64,000 nucleotides of DNA from positions 168,714,664 through 168,778,663 of the forward strand of contig CP136066.1 in assembly GCA_032622095.1 (NCBI GenBank). Reading direction: 5' to 3'. The notes under the pieces were generated by a model that was not told the origin of the DNA, made no database searches, and saw nothing but the letters and a program-made list of their open reading frames with translations. Below, one piece after another: positions 34,201 through 47,665 of this stretch. Made by a program: the position numbers and the translations under genes. The stretch is from Siphonodentalium dalli (lineage: Eukaryota; Mollusca; Scaphopoda; Gadilida; Siphonodentaliidae). Positions within the stretch are counted from its first letter, which is position 1, and each line of letters begins with the position of its first letter.

Positions 34201-34429
34201 GTAATAGAGTGGGACCGTTACTTACATTATACATCTACTTCCAACTGAATTTATTCAACTTATGTGTGACTGGTCTGGTGATTGCTATAATCGGTATTTG
34301 CGTTATTCACACACACGTAGGATTGTATTGGCTAATCGTTTGGAGGGAGCCATTTTGGAATATTAAACTCAGTTCCCTCGGGTTTGGTGGCCCAAGGGGT
34401 CGGTGGCTTGTAGTGAAATGACTAGTTTT

Positions 34430-36535
34430 TAGCTGTTGTGTAATCAGTATTTGTATAATCGGTATGTGTAGTGTGTAATTGCCAATAGAGTTCTTATCCT
34501 GTGTGACAAGTCAGTGATAGTTAATTCAAGTCATCATGTATGTTTGCCAAATGCCAATGCATGTGTGTCACTGTGTTCGTTGTGAACCTAAGTGGAAAGC
34601 ATCGTGTGAAAATATCTAGAGCCTTTATAATGTATGTGCAATTGGAGCATGGACGTGAATAGAGTGACACGGACAGAAACTAGTACAATCGCGGACATGA
34701 ATTGGCAGTCGAAATGCCACAACTCCAAGCAATATATTGGATAACCACATAGGAGTTAAATATATCAAAAATATAATATATGAAATGCATCACACGTAGT
34801 CGTTTCATTCGGCATAATGATTAATCATTGAATGTAAATAAGAGTTCATACCCGTGTAGTACAAGTCCTAGTTACATTTCCGATTTTTTCAACACTATTC
34901 GCGATAATAAACCATACAACTATGTCGAAATGCTCATTATACTGTAAAGAAACACTTATCTGTTCACGAGCTTAGCACCAAATTTCATCAGATCAAAGAG
35001 ACGGTACATTTTGTTTAAGACTAATTTTCGGTTTTTTAGTAGACGGTTTTGTTCAAATTACTCCAGTCGGCACATTGCCACCACCCAATGCACATTAATA
35101 GTTTACAGCATCTTGTTGTTTGAAAATATCGTATCAATACCACCCACAAACTTGTGCTAAATATCAGATTGTCGGCGTTTAAATCTGTTATTTCAACGTT
35201 GATCACTTACTCAATGTTGCTATTTATGGGTGTGTGCGTGGGGGTGATGAATATCACCAGTTCTAATTTTCAGCTACAATCATTGTCTCTGTCACAAATT
35301 ATGTAGGTAATTTTTGTCAAGTTTAAAAGTTATTGAAGATACTATATGGTACTCCTTTGTATTTTGATAAATTTTGAAATGATTGTGTTTCTAGAAAAGG
35401 TCACATAATCAATTCATCGCTACTCAATTCCATTTAACTGCCTATTTACTCAATATAATCATATATCACACTATTTAAGATAAATAGTACATATACAACT
35501 GCGTTAATTTCCGTTCTGAACGTCCAAAAATCCAGATTTAACCGCTGTTTTCGCTTGCTCTCTCGTGAGATACATATCTGATAAAAAGTTTCCCCTATAC
35601 TCTGCAATCATTCTTCCTCACATATTTCGAGAGTTTGTTTACTCTTATACGACTATGTATTCTTATACTACTGATTTTGCAAAAAAAACAATGTAAATCT
35701 CATTCAATTTTGTTCATTTTGGTGGCAATTTGGGACAGAATTCTGCATATATTGTTAACGGCAGCCATGTTGAATTGAGATGTTTCCCCAAAGTGGATTT
35801 TAGCGGATCTTGTGTAAGTGGTTCAGCAAACCATTCCGCACATTTTGAGACCAAACATGCTTCTTTACCAATTTATTCCGGGTCTACTTGAAGTACTTAT
35901 TGTTAAATAAACAGAAAGCTCTAAACTTGACAATGTCCGAAGAATTTTAGACTTGGAAAAAATATCTCAAGTTAAAGGTGTCCACTGTAATTGCCGAAAA
36001 GTATTAAATTTGGACGTTAAAACTCATTATATGGTTTAATTATTAGCGAACGTAATCATGGTTTGACTGGTGGTTAGTTTTCATCATTACATGCTATTGA
36101 TGTTGACTGGAGGGGATTTCATGTAGTGCATATGTCATGGGCAACTGATTGTAATGCCTTGATAGCATGTACTGATTCGAACTTCCCTCGTTCAACTTTG
36201 GGTTTGTTTCTTTGTATTTGCTTTCAAATTTTATTTTCATATATATATATATATATATTGGGACTGCCAGGTGCAATGCTCCATGATAAGGGATTTTTCC
36301 CTTTTGATAACTGGTAACAGTATAAAGTTTTGTTTGGTGCACAGATCTCATTGATGTTAAGTGAGGTTTTTGCTTCATGAGGTGGGAAATTTTCTTACTT
36401 AGGAAACTGAATGGATTAATAATTTTTGATTCTAGATATGAGACATGTAACCTTGAATAATCATTGGACTAAACACTTTTATTCCTGATTTGTGACATGT
36501 AATTTGAAATACTTTACTCATGTGATAATAACTAG
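34430..36535. other. Non-coding stretch
   Basis: AT-rich; includes a short TA microsatellite near 36240. No gene supported. Confidence 0.5.
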
Positions 36536-36542
36536 TTCCTCA

Positions 36543-36765
36543 TGAAATTCTTACTTCTGGTCAGTTGGAGATTCCTGCAGTTTGGGTTTCAATGGGAAAT
36601 TTTAACCTCTCGAGACATGTACTCTTGTGGCCTCCTGGATCATGCCATGAATTTTTTACTTCTGGTCATCTGGACATTCATTCTTGCAGAATGGGTTTTG
36701 ATGGAAAATTGTAAGCTCTCTCAAGACATGTGCTATTGGGGCCACCTGGATCATGCCATGGGTCT
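36543..36765. repeat. Degenerate tandem pair, 105-bp period
   Basis: Units start at 36543 and 36648 and share 'TTTTACTTCTGGTCA', 'GACATGT' and 'CTGGATCATGCCATG'. Both are open in one frame, but the translation is Leu/Trp-rich without motif. Confidence 0.8.
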
Positions 36766-38123
36766 CTGCTGTGGTTGATGCCCGTAGCTGGGCGATGGTC
36801 GGAGTGGAGATTCATTGCATGATCTAGGGGCCTTATAGTAATCTTGGTACTGATATGCATTCTTTTCTGGTAACACATGGCTTAAACAGGAATATATTTT
36901 TGTGTAAAGTTATAAATCTGAGGTATAAAATTACTAGTCTTAGGTTCTGGATTTCATGCTTTAACAATAACTTTATATCATGCTATCATTGGGGGGAGAA
37001 GAAGATTTGGAGAAATTTGTTTTATAAAGAAACAAAAGTTTTTTGTTTTTTTTATATGAATTTCCTCAGAAAGTGCTTACCTGATGCTGGTTGATTAAAG
37101 TTAGGACATCTAGATATGTTCACATGAAATACATCCTTGTATCTCCTGACTCAAACTTGAAACAGAACAGTCTCTCTTCCTAAATTACATACATGTATAA
37201 TGTAATTCTTTAATAAATAGTGCCTCATTGGTTTTTCAAAATAAGAGTCCAGCTATCTTAGTTTTTGTTATTATTAATACTCATTGGAGCAACCTCTCGT
37301 TAATTGAGAGATGACATGATAGGTTTGTTGCAAGTTAATAATATATATATATATTTGTTCTCCTTTTCTCAGGGTTGTACTTCTGGGTGGCGCCACCCTA
37401 CTGTTTATTTAATTTATGGCCAAGATTGGCATTTATTGTATTTTTGTTTCATTTTGTCCACATTTTGCACTGAAAACTTGTGTTGGAGTATGGAGTCCTT
37501 GGATGAAGCGGCAATCGCATGGAGGAAAATTTTAAATATATCGATGGTTGGTGTCCAATCCTGTGCCGGTAGGATTAGTCCTTTAGTGAATTGTTATGGG
37601 TATTTAACTGACAATCTACCGGCTCAGGATTGGGTCTTTCGGTGGGGGGTCATATTAAATGCCGTATAGATGTCAGAACAATTGCACTGACTTGTTTGAT
37701 ATGTAATTTTGGTTATTTAGGTTATTTAATAATGATTTATTCAGTTCTTTTCTGTGAAGGTTTGATAAAAACCATGCTAAGGCCATCCTAAGTTAATTGT
37801 TTAAATTTTATATTCGTTTTGTTAGCTCCAAATATAGATAAATGAACAAATAAATCTTAACATGAACAGTAGGCAAAGGGCAACCACATCAGTGGTCTCA
37901 TATATTATACACATTCCAAAACCAAAAGCATATTTTTAAAACAATTATATCATAAACTCCAACAGACATAACATCATTATTGTAAAACAGTATTAAATTG
38001 TCATTTTTCTACACTCAAAATGTTACAATGTTTGGTATATTAAAACTGATAGTTGATTTCATCATTGAAACCAAAGAGATCTAGCTCGCAAATTATTAGT
38101 TTTATTTGTGAATTTTCTTTCAG

Positions 38124-38220
38124 GGGTGAGAGAGAATCCAATTATAAGGAGATATTTTTCCTTCCTGATAAGGATGTGGATGACCACATGAAATCTATAT
38201 ATCAGGGAGAAAAGAATAAG
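38124..38220 (+). CDS. Candidate internal exon of an unidentified host gene
   Basis: The acceptor GAATTTTCTTTCAG ends at 38123 and the donor GTATTG follows AATAAG at 38220. The 97-nt exon is one base plus 32 codons, encoding SNYKEIFFLPDKDVDDHMKS and ending GEKNK. The charged, protein-like composition differs from surrounding chance frames. No family is recognised; neighbouring exons were not found in 36-39 kb. Confidence 0.4.
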
Positions 38221-38954
38221 GTATTGCTTCAAACTATTTTCTATTTTCAGTTTAATCTGAATTTGTAATCAAATTTCACCTTATATGCTACATATCTGTA
38301 ATAATTGCACCCATCTAAGATCAATAGATGATTAACACAGCATATGCATTGCTCTATGTTTATGCTGTTTTATATGATAAATACGCTGCTCTTTGGTGTG
38401 AGCGTGATATTGAGATGTGTGTATGTATCCATCCAACCATTTTTCCTTCCATTAGTACTCTATAATAACATTCTCCTTTGAATGACACTACTGTATTTAC
38501 TCATCTCTTCAAAGCGTTAGTGCATCTTGCTGACCTATTATTCATTTTTCTCACAAGCTTTTGACTAATAGATAGTCTTGATCGGGTGATTGAACGAATG
38601 AGACATAACAGATGAATTATCTTACCTTTGACGTTTTCAACACCGTAAATTTCGCATAGAAATTCTCGCAAGACAAAAGATTAATGAAAATTGTATGTTG
38701 AGTTTAACCACGAGGACATAAATCTTGTGTCCCTGTTAATACCCAAACTACTGAACATCAAAAATGTATTTCTCTTGTACCACATGTTTTTTGTAATTGT
38801 CTGGCAAACTGGTCTCTATCTTGTAATCTACATCAGCACTTGAACTGGCTGAAACACTCATGTAGGCCTATATGATTTTTGCAAATGTTGATCTTTTAAA
38901 CATTTCAAACAATATTTATATCTTTAAAAAGATTGATTTGATTAAGTTAATGAT

Positions 38955-41230
38955 TTATATGTTATATTTATGCTTGTATTCGATTATATATCATTTATTT
39001 ACGCTTGTATCATTTATATTCATTGAAGGAACTATGTGTTGGGTTCCACATTTCGATTTCTAAGAGACTCTGTAATATCGAGTTTTTTTTAGATTGAATA
39101 GTGTTACCTATTAATCTACAGAAAATAAGAAAGTTCCAAAAAAATTCCATGTGTTTAGACCTGATTTTTACATGCACGGGCTATTCGCTAGCGAATATTT
39201 CATTATCATTTAACACTTCATTATCTAACATCAACTCTGGTGACAGTATTATTTTACTAACCTATCAGCTATGCCTTATATTACCTAATATATAGCTAGC
39301 CTGACTATAAACTAGAAATAGTTGCACATCATTCTCTAACATTAATTTAATCAAGTCAGGGCGTATTGTTTACTAACCTATCTTGTCTATGCCTTAAAAT
39401 AGTTTATATATTTAGCCTGACTATAACATCTGCCTATAAATAGTTACTAACTATACAAATAGTTTGTCTGACAAATTGTTCTTTATATCTACCATGTAAT
39501 ATTGTTGCTTTCTATTACTACTACTACTGCCCACTGGTAATAAGACTTTACCCATATAAATATTGTCTGTTATGCGAGATCGACTTCTGATGTGAACATT
39601 TATATCAGTAAACAGGACTACGCAAGTACGACATGGAAAATTTTCTCATGGCACAGCGTTCTGGTATGCGTTACATGTATGTCAAATGTGATGATGCCGC
39701 TTCGAATACTGAAGATATAATATAACCATTCTCGATTTAGAAAACAAATGTGACCGCACGGTTCGTAGTAGATCATGTCATGAATCTCTACTCCGGATAG
39801 AAGTTGAGATTCATGGCATGATCTAGGTTCGTGGAACCCGCAAACGCACTTTTACATGACAACAAACTGGTTGAGGTTACATTGTCATGTTGAATAGGTC
39901 GAACAGATCCCGACCCGGTTCCGCTGGTAATATCAGGTCTACAAATACGTCGACCACTCTTCGCGATGATAAAGGAAAGACTAACTCAAATCAATGAAAC
40001 TAAACACGCGAGTCCAGCATGAAACGTTAAAGAGCGTTTTTGTCAGTTCTTTCCGTTTATGGTATGAATAAAGAGCGTTTATTACTCACCCGTCGCGTAA
40101 ACTGAGAACAATGTTTCAAATTCCGTTAATTTTTGCGTCCGGAATGATTGTATCGCTGCAGAGTTGTAAATGAGTATATTATTTATAAAAACAGGCGATT
40201 ATATGGCTCGTGTTTTGTGCGTTTATTTGAAATGTTTGTCCGGCTATTTGGCAATGCTTTCATATATACTATTAGTTGTACCAATTTAAAAAATCGATGA
40301 AAACATTATTTTGGGACTTTAGTTCAGGTAAAAGTGGTATAACCTGATCATATACTGGATCTCGCTTCAAGAGCTGCCTTTGCACCGTTGTCAGCACTTT
40401 CGTTGTCACACATCCATGCATGAGCGGATATCCAGCAGAACCAAATGTCAAAATGGATAACTGCTTTTATGCATTTTCACATGAAATATGAAAAGTAAAA
40501 TGACGCATTAAACACATTTATGGTTGTATTGATGAATCTGGTGTGAGCAATACATCCTCGATAAAAATGGTTCACATTGAACCTAAATATTCACATTTAT
40601 ATTTTCATATTGAACTTATTTTAAACAGCCCTAGACTTATATCAATGATTTTTTTTATAGCGCGGGCCACCGTCAAAATACAGCATACAGATAGTACAAC
40701 TGGTAAGGTTCATGCAGAGCGTATAATTCAGATTCAAATAATGCCGATATGAGCTTATTTGTGTTTTTGAAATAATTTCAATATTAGCTTACTTCCATAA
40801 CAGACTGGTGACAGGTCTTTCACGATTGGACGCAGAACTTCAATGTGAGTCATTTCTCTTCTCAACCCTTGCAAACTCCTATATTAACCGGTTTCTGAAG
40901 TTGAGAACATGAGTGGATGTATGTGATCATTCACGTGCATGTAACCACAATACATACATCAGTTTCCAGTTCAACATTCAAGTTAGCTCTGTATATATGA
41001 AACAAATTTACTACTGGACCCCCGGTGTCATAGTAAGCATTCAGTCCCACCGTGTTGTGTTAACTGCCACTGTTATGAGAAACTAGTACATTCAAGACTG
41101 CAATTAACAGTTCGGTCCGCATCGGCATCTCCAGTTTATGACCTAATTTAAACTGATTTAGTAGTAAAACCAAGATTTACTCAATGATGAGGACGATAAA
41201 GATTTGGTCGATTGCGTTCCATATAGGCCA
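38955..41230 (-). repeat. Dispersed 2.3-kb repeat family, copy B
   Basis: Nearly collinear with copy C (59609-61876) in the same orientation, and with the reverse complement of copy A. It starts at 'TTATATGTTATATTTATGCT' and ends near 'TTTGGTCGATTGCGTTCCAT'. It contains subrepeats of 'ACTAACCTATC ... TAGCCTGACTATA', a hairpin near 39775 and the RNase H fragment at 40328-40462. It preserves the empty site of the hAT insertion seen in copy A. Confidence 0.93.
40328..40462 (-). pseudogene. LINE RNase H fragment (copy B)
   Basis: Minus-strand reading gives DIWFCWIS, then DNESADNGAKAA, the same block as in copy A with substitutions. It sits inside a repeat with no adjoining reverse transcriptase. 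Confidence 0.6.
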
Positions 41231-41234
41231 CAAT

Positions 41235-42550
41235 AGTTCAATTGCAACCATTGGAGGCGTGGTCGGTCTGCCCATTTTGGATACTTGTCAGTGCATTGTT
41301 GGGTCACGCGCCGGATTTGTGCTATGTAATCTCCTAATCGGGCCAATAGTCCGTGCGCTGTGTTAAATCATGACGATTTCACGGACTGCTGTGACAGCAT
41401 GTGTTGCGGTTAGTTAATATCATGGCTCATAATAAGGTTCACGAAAATATCTCTATCAACGACAAGCATCGTCTCATAGACATCAAATGAAAGTTAATTG
41501 TTGCTGAATTTAACATATGAAGGACAATAAAAAGAACGCTCCAACAACTGAAAGGTGCCTAGAAACGGGTTAGACTTAACCCTTTACTTCCCGCAGCCTT
41601 TCTTCCAGAATTTCTTAAAGCGGTTTCCATTTTCCGGACACATTCGATATTTATTAGACAGCTCCTATACCCTTTACTATATACAGATATACATGTAAAT
41701 ACACCAAATGTTGTCTTTGCGGATGAAGCATCTTCCAGAAATCTATCACAAACAAAGTGATGAACAGAGCGTGAAACTCGTGTTGAGAGACATGCCCTTT
41801 GTTAAATTGATTTAAACACATAATGAGATCGGATTAATAGTCAATGAGCGATACTTGTATCTCAATGAATACATCCATTGAGCGTGCACGCGGACACGAT
41901 CATTTATGACTTGTCAATAAGCATTATATCGGTCCGATTGGTAAGATGGTAGTTCGTATCTAGACAAGATTATTGATAGAGCTGTAACATATTGTAATTT
42001 GTTTAAACGTCAAAAAAATTGAGTAGGGTCGCGATTTAAGGAGGGCGACGTCGGGTAACCGGTAATATTGCTATTTGTGTAGGCCTTATGTTCGCGTTTA
42101 TTGAAGATATGTTTTATTCTATAACCCTTTCTATATAAATGTATTATCCCACCCAGCAATAAAAGTAATAAAAGCAGAAAACAGGCAGATGAAAAAAATA
42201 TACAATAAAGTACAGAAAGATTCCAATTAATGGGAAATGTTCACACAAGAATAGTCAAAGTTTTGTTCAACAAATGGCCCATGTAACTTATTGTCTGAAC
42301 ATGTCCTTTGGCAAATACTCGTCAATGCATATATAGTATATAAACGGTTAAAATGTATTCCGATTTTCCATCTGACGGCGAATGAAACTGCGACTGCATG
42401 ATTGTCGTTGATATTAACCTTTGTTTCATGTCGTCAATGTGGCACTCGTGAAAAAGTTCCATTTGCAGATCTTCTATGTTAGCTGAAAACAGTGTTCAAT
42501 TCTTTATGCTGTAGTTTCGTGAATTCAACATTAACTGTGATGTTGCTACG
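41235..42550. other. Non-coding stretch
   Basis: No supported gene or repeat. Confidence 0.5.
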
Positions 42551-42558
42551 TACTAGAA

Positions 42559-42782
42559 CAACAAGTGCCTACGACTGGCCCGGTTCATAAGACACTGCGA
42601 ACTTTCGTCGTTTTCCTTTGTGAAAAAGAAGGCAGTTATCTCATCTGATTCATCTCCTGAGCCAATCAGGACGAGGACAAGGACTGTCAAAAAAACTAAA
42701 TTCCCAGGAATGGTCTCGTGGGAAAAGGCATCGCGTGTCACCGAGATCTCAGAAGATGAGGATTTTCAACCTGGAATAAGTT
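42559..42782 (+). CDS. Possible terminal coding segment, nuclear-type low-complexity protein
   Basis: An open frame without ATG reads FSFVKKKAVISSDSSPEP, IRTRTRTVKKTKFPG, then an acidic end SEDEDFQPGIS and a stop. Alternating basic and acidic Ser-rich blocks are typical of disordered tails of nuclear proteins. No clear acceptor was found, so the exon start is unknown; AATAAG just before the stop is not a convincing polyA signal. Could be a host exon or a remnant related to the multicopy family at 30317. Confidence 0.25.
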
Positions 42783-43139
42783 GAGGAAATCCTCCAAAGC
42801 TGGGAAAAAGACACGAGACACTCGATGTCTTTCATTTTGTAAATATGTAAATAGGTAAGTAAAACCTTTCACACCAGTATTGTGGTTATCCATTTATTGA
42901 TTATTATATTGATATCACTAATATTAATATATATGATACAATGCCTAAATGGTAAATTTGATTTGGACGTATGTAGCGTAAAAATGTTAAAATTAAAAAG
43001 ATTTCCAGCGTTTTCCCTTTTCATGAAAATTAAACAATGTCCAAATGTTGCACGTTTGTAATAGAATGCCACATCAGTCATATCGCTAGCAATATCAACA
43101 TCGGTCCCTCAGTTCGATATCAGACTTTTAATTTGTAGA

Positions 43140-43815
43140 AAAGCCCCGATTTTGCAAGTCCCTACATATAGACAATATGTAGATGGGAGAAACTGAATTT
43201 CACCAAATTATGTCATTGGCCTACACTGTCATTAATACTTTCATTAATGTAATTCATCTCTTTCATCAATTATTTGCAGGTTGGTACATCTCTGTAACAG
43301 ATTAGGTTCTCATCAACAAGGACGCCAAATATCATAATCATGGTTACTCAACTGGAGGTGGCCCAGACTTTCGTGGGCATAGAAGGATTCTTCCTGAAAT
43401 GTGGTTCTGTCTTAGAGGCATTGGACCTTTAGGCATATTATGTCTTTGACATTCAGTACTCAGGAGCATCAACAATTATTTGGGAGTTCTTGCAGGGTAT
43501 TGTGTATAAACTGCCTGTAGACAACCCATCAACAAATCAACAAATCTCCTTAATGTAAAGGTACAATTTGATTATACATAGTGATGTTCCGAAAATGCAA
43601 AAACCCATCGGACCGATTTCCAATAACTGGAGGCACACTTGGCCAATTTCCGATTCTGATTCCAATGTTTATATATATATATTGTGTTTGTTCCCATACT
43701 GAACCTAATACACTTATTGCACTCACTATCTCGGTACAGTTTCAAAGCCAAATACATCAAATAAATATATATCCACTGCCATAAAAGTATTTCAGCCGAC
43801 ATCAGTTTTGCGCTG
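43140..43815 (-). repeat. Inverted copy of 21220-21472 joined to 22203-22605
   Basis: The reverse complement matches the two 21-22 kb segments directly joined, without the extra tandem unit that separates them there. High identity includes 'TCCCTACATATAGACAATAT' and 'GGCACACTTGGCCAATTTCC'. Confidence 0.9.
43280..43560 (+). pseudogene. Second copy of the AYYVFDIQY/WEFLQ exon
   Basis: The same acceptor (ATTTGCAG) and donor (GTACAA) as the 22203-22477 copy. In-frame TAA occurs a few codons in and TAG precedes AYYVFDIQYS. It does not share the one-base loss seen in the other copy, so the two decayed independently. Confidence 0.55.
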
Positions 43816-44459
43816 AATAATGAAAATATAGCTGTTCTCGATTGCACACGAGTTGATAATTTGTCCAAATGACGTCATTGACGTCTAACGCAAACAACAC
43901 TTGCTTTGCTATTGTAGGCGAAACTTGCGCTCAACCAAAGCGTTGTTGGAAATAAGCGCTAACTTAAATGTGTCAATTCAGGTACATTGTGAATTTAGAT
44001 AACGAATGTTGATTTTGTCGCGGAAGTGCATGTATAGTGGGGTGTAGTCAAGACTCGAACGTTCTACCGTCGTTGGGAATGGGTGGATGTAGCATGGTGC
44101 AGAGTCAAGACTCGAACGTTCTTCGTTGGACATGGGTACTAATTCTAATATGGTATTTTGATTCTATTTTAATTTGCCAATTGGGTTTGAACATAAGTAA
44201 ATAATGCTGTCTTTGATACGAAAGTTGTACATTGGGTGTGGTATTGGAGTACCAGTATACACGGAAGATGGCGAATGGACAATCTGACCTCCTGCCAGGG
44301 GGTATCGTGAACTCAGTAAACTCGGTTAGAAAAATCACACTCTCGGGACTGACCTAATAATAGGGCCTACAGTGTAAGCAATACTGCCGACGCTAATTAA
44401 TCTTTTAATCTTTCGATTGAGTGCAAATCTGATAAAACAATAAATGTTTAAAAGATTAC

Positions 44460-45300
44460 AATGTGCGCGAAGCGCACGCAGTTTAAATTCATTTAATGTG
44501 CGCGAAGCTCACTCAGGGGCTGCAGACCCCTCCCTCGCTAAATAAAGGTTCCGAATATAGCCTGTTTCAATTAGTAGGCCCAAAATATTAAATGATCTTG
44601 ATTGTTGCGTTCCATACGTGCATGCATATATATACGTGGGTTGGGGAGATGATGGTGGGGGCAAAAATAGTTTTATTGAAATAAAGTTTTCATACAAATG
44701 GGCCGCGCAATGCATGGCGTGTGACCATTAGGCTGCATGCTGAATAGGCCTACATGTTCCAAATGGGGTTTGTTTAAAATATGCTGCAATCTCCCTATAT
44801 GGGCCCGAAGCTCGCGCAGTTCAAGATCATATATAATGTTCGCGATGCGCAGAAAGGGGATGTAGACCCCTCCCCGCTGAATAAAGTCTCTCGAATATAT
44901 AGATAAATTATAGAAAAAGTACAATATTTTGATTGTTGCGTTCCATATGTGCATGCATATACATGGGTTGGGGAGGTGGGGTGTAAAAAATACAATTTTA
45001 TTTAAACGTGTTCAAACAACTGGGCCGCACAGTGCAGACGTGTGATAATTAGGCGGTATGCAGAATACAGGTTCCAAAGTGGGTCCAAAATGTGAAACAA
45101 GCTCCCAAATGAAGGCTCCTGAATTGAGTGTTTCAGTTGGTGCATAGTAGTATTTAAATAATATACTAATTTTCTTTCGTTCAATATGTGCATGCGCATA
45201 TGTAGACTGGGTTTGTAGAAATACAGTTTTAGTGAAATAAAGTGTCCAACACCCATCCAGTAACAAAAAAGAGAAGCACGACCATTCCATGTGTCCATGA
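44460..45300. repeat. Degenerate ~240-330-bp tandem repeat
   Basis: Recurring blocks: 'TTGATTGTTGCGTTCCATA' near 44601 and 44928, a diverged form near 45175; 'GTGCATGCATAT', 'GGGTTGGGGAG', 'GGGGATGTAGACCCCTCC'-like segments, and 'CGCGAAGC' dyads. Units are diverged, so this array is older than the duplication that copied part of it. Confidence 0.65.
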
Positions 45301-45895
45301 AAGCGGACATTTGAAAATGACGAACATTTATATACCCGTCATTTTGTGACTGGCAACCCCCTAGTTTTTCTATTGTGTTCTAACTTTATTTCAAAATATA
45401 ATCTGTATACATACCTTAACGCCCATAGTCTTAAGTATTCTTAAGTGCCGATGTAAATGAAATCTTCCTATGATTTAAAGCGCATTGAAACTGCATTTAG
45501 TATAAACTTCCTTGTTAGATACATCTGTATTTGTTTTATCAACAGCTTCTCGAATCGTTATATGTACTTCACATTTTCCCATATAAAACCTGTCTATATT
45601 TTTAAACGGCTAAGTGCTCTCCAATGTCTATGCGATTCGTATATATAAACAATTCAACTGTTGGTTAACATATTCTAATCCAGCCGATATTCTACTCCAG
45701 CCACTTGTGGAAACAACATGCAAGAAAAAGAGAGTAGCTGTCATTGGGGTCAATGACAATGGGTGAGATAGATATATTTATTTATTCCATACATCAATGG
45801 TTTAGAGACCATGTATTCTTTATACGAGAGTCAGTATTGGGCGCAAAAAGAAGATATCGATCCAAATACAGATTTTATTCTGGATCTAACCCTTA
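44777..45895. repeat. Recent tandem duplication, copy 1
   Basis: Identical or nearly so to 46754-47665 except for an extra 206 bp (about 45208-45413) missing from copy 2. It ends at 'GATCTAACCCTTA', where the MITE is inserted. Confidence 0.95.
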
Positions 45896-46745
45896 GGGTG
45901 GATACACACATGCATGTAATCTCTGTTATTATCGTGTATTTGGCGTTTTACATGGATCATACAGACCATGTAATATGCGTCCGTTGACAACCCAATCATT
46001 ACGGCTATGTTTGACCACAGTGAGCCAAGCTCTGAACGTGCAGAGAGCTATTGACTGAACGAGGTCGTCAGGCCGCTTAAAATAATTGTTCGCGCGATAA
46101 CCCAAATATTGGACTTTCTGATTAAATCATTGTCAGTCTTCTCTTGATTTTTATACAGGTGATGGTCCCAGGATTTTCCCAACGCAGGGGCTATGCTAAT
46201 TATCCCCAACATGATGGGGGAGGGCAATATTATCAGGATTTCCTTACACAGGGGCTATATGATCCCCGACTTGGGGCTATATATGACCCCGAAAGCTACC
46301 AGGTGGGTGGCTAACTGAGCTATTTATGTAAAACATATTATATTGTACCTTCTTGCCCAGATTATTCCGACCGGTACATTCAACTAAGTCCCTTAGCGAT
46401 TTGACGCTTTCGATACCCCACGCCAAGCAAGCATCATGGTCGAAAATGTTCTATATCAAGCCTGTATACAACAGATGTGTCGCTTCTGGTGTTCGTGCAT
46501 TAATACAATGCCAGATATCACACAGACTTAACTAATTTCCACATCCGTAAGAGAAGACATGTTTTGGACTGGCCTGAAATGTGCTGATAGCAGATAATTT
46601 GCCTTCGCTTATGACTACTCACTTGTCCGGCCTGTTAACAATGAACAGCTCGCGGGCAGGTGATTAATCCTGTCAATTATTGGTGTGGCCATGTAAAATA
46701 CATGTATTTTACATACAGAGATTACATGCATGTGTGTATCCACCC
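45896..46745. mobile_element. 850-bp MITE with TTA target duplication, PIF/Harbinger-like
   Basis: Terminal inverted repeats of about 31 bp begin GGGTGGATACACACATGCAT and are perfect. TTA flanks both ends (45893-45895 and 46746-46748). A 3-bp TTA/TAA duplication and GGG-starting ends fit the PIF/Harbinger superfamily. Copy 2 of the surrounding duplication shows the uninterrupted site 'AACCCTTACCGGGA' at 47658-47671. No transposase is encoded. Related fragments lie at 12513-12840 and 24330-24475. Confidence 0.93.
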
Positions 46746-46753
46746 TTACCGGG

Positions 46754-47665
46754 AAATATGCTGCAATCTCCCTATATGGGCCCGAAGCTCGCGCAGTTCA
46801 AGATCATATATAATGTTCGCGATGCGCAGAAAGGGGATGTAGACCCCTCCCCGCTGAATAAAGTCTCTCGAATATATAGATAAATTATAGAAAAAGTACA
46901 ATATTTTGATTGTTGCGTTCCATATGTGCATGCATATACATGGGTTGGGGAGGTGGGGTGTAAAAAATACAATTTTATTTAAACGTGTTCAAACAACTGG
47001 GCCGCACAGTGCAGACGTGTGATAATTAGGCGGTATGCAGAATACAGGTTCCAAAGTGGGTCCAAAATGTGAAACAAGCTCCCAAATGAAGGCTCCTGAA
47101 TTGAGTGTTTCAGTTGGTGCATAGTAGTATTTAAATAATATACTAATTTTCTTTCGTTCAATATGTGCATGCGCATATGTAGACCTTAACGCCCATAGTC
47201 TTAAGTATTCTTAAGTGCCGATGTAAATGAAATCTTCCTATGATTTAAAGCGCATTGAAACTGCATTTAGTATAAACTTCCTTGTTAGATACATCTGTAT
47301 TTGTTTTATCAACAGCTTCTCGAATCGTTATATGTACTTCACATTTTCCCATATAAAACCTGTCTATATTTTTAAACGGCTAAGTGCTCTCCAATGTCTA
47401 TGCGATTCGTATATATAAACAATTCAACTGTTGGTTAACATATTCTAATCCAGCCGATATTCTACTCCAGCCACTTGTGGAAACAACATGCAAGAAAAAG
47501 AGAGTAGCTGTCATTGGGGTCAATGACAATGGGTGAGATAGATATATTTATTTATTCCATACATCAATGGTTTAGAGACCATGTATTCTTTATACGAGAG
47601 TCAGTATTGGGCGCAAAAAGAAGATATCGATCCAAATACAGATTTTATTCTGGATCTAACCCTTA
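46754..47665. repeat. Recent tandem duplication, copy 2 (empty MITE site)
   Basis: Continues from the CCGGGA junction after the MITE. It carries the same sequence as copy 1, including the ~63-codon spurious frames, and ends 'CCCTTACCGGGAGCAGGG', which is the pre-insertion form. Confidence 0.95.

Noticed and set aside
37373-37669. Open segment after a CTTTTCTCAG acceptor
   Set aside because: Continues to a stop without a donor, and the peptide is Trp/Cys-rich with no family resemblance.
44509-45310. Several minus-strand frames of 66-102 codons, repeated at 46.7-47.2 kb
   Set aside because: They are translations of a degenerate tandem repeat; identity between copies reflects the recent duplication, not selection.
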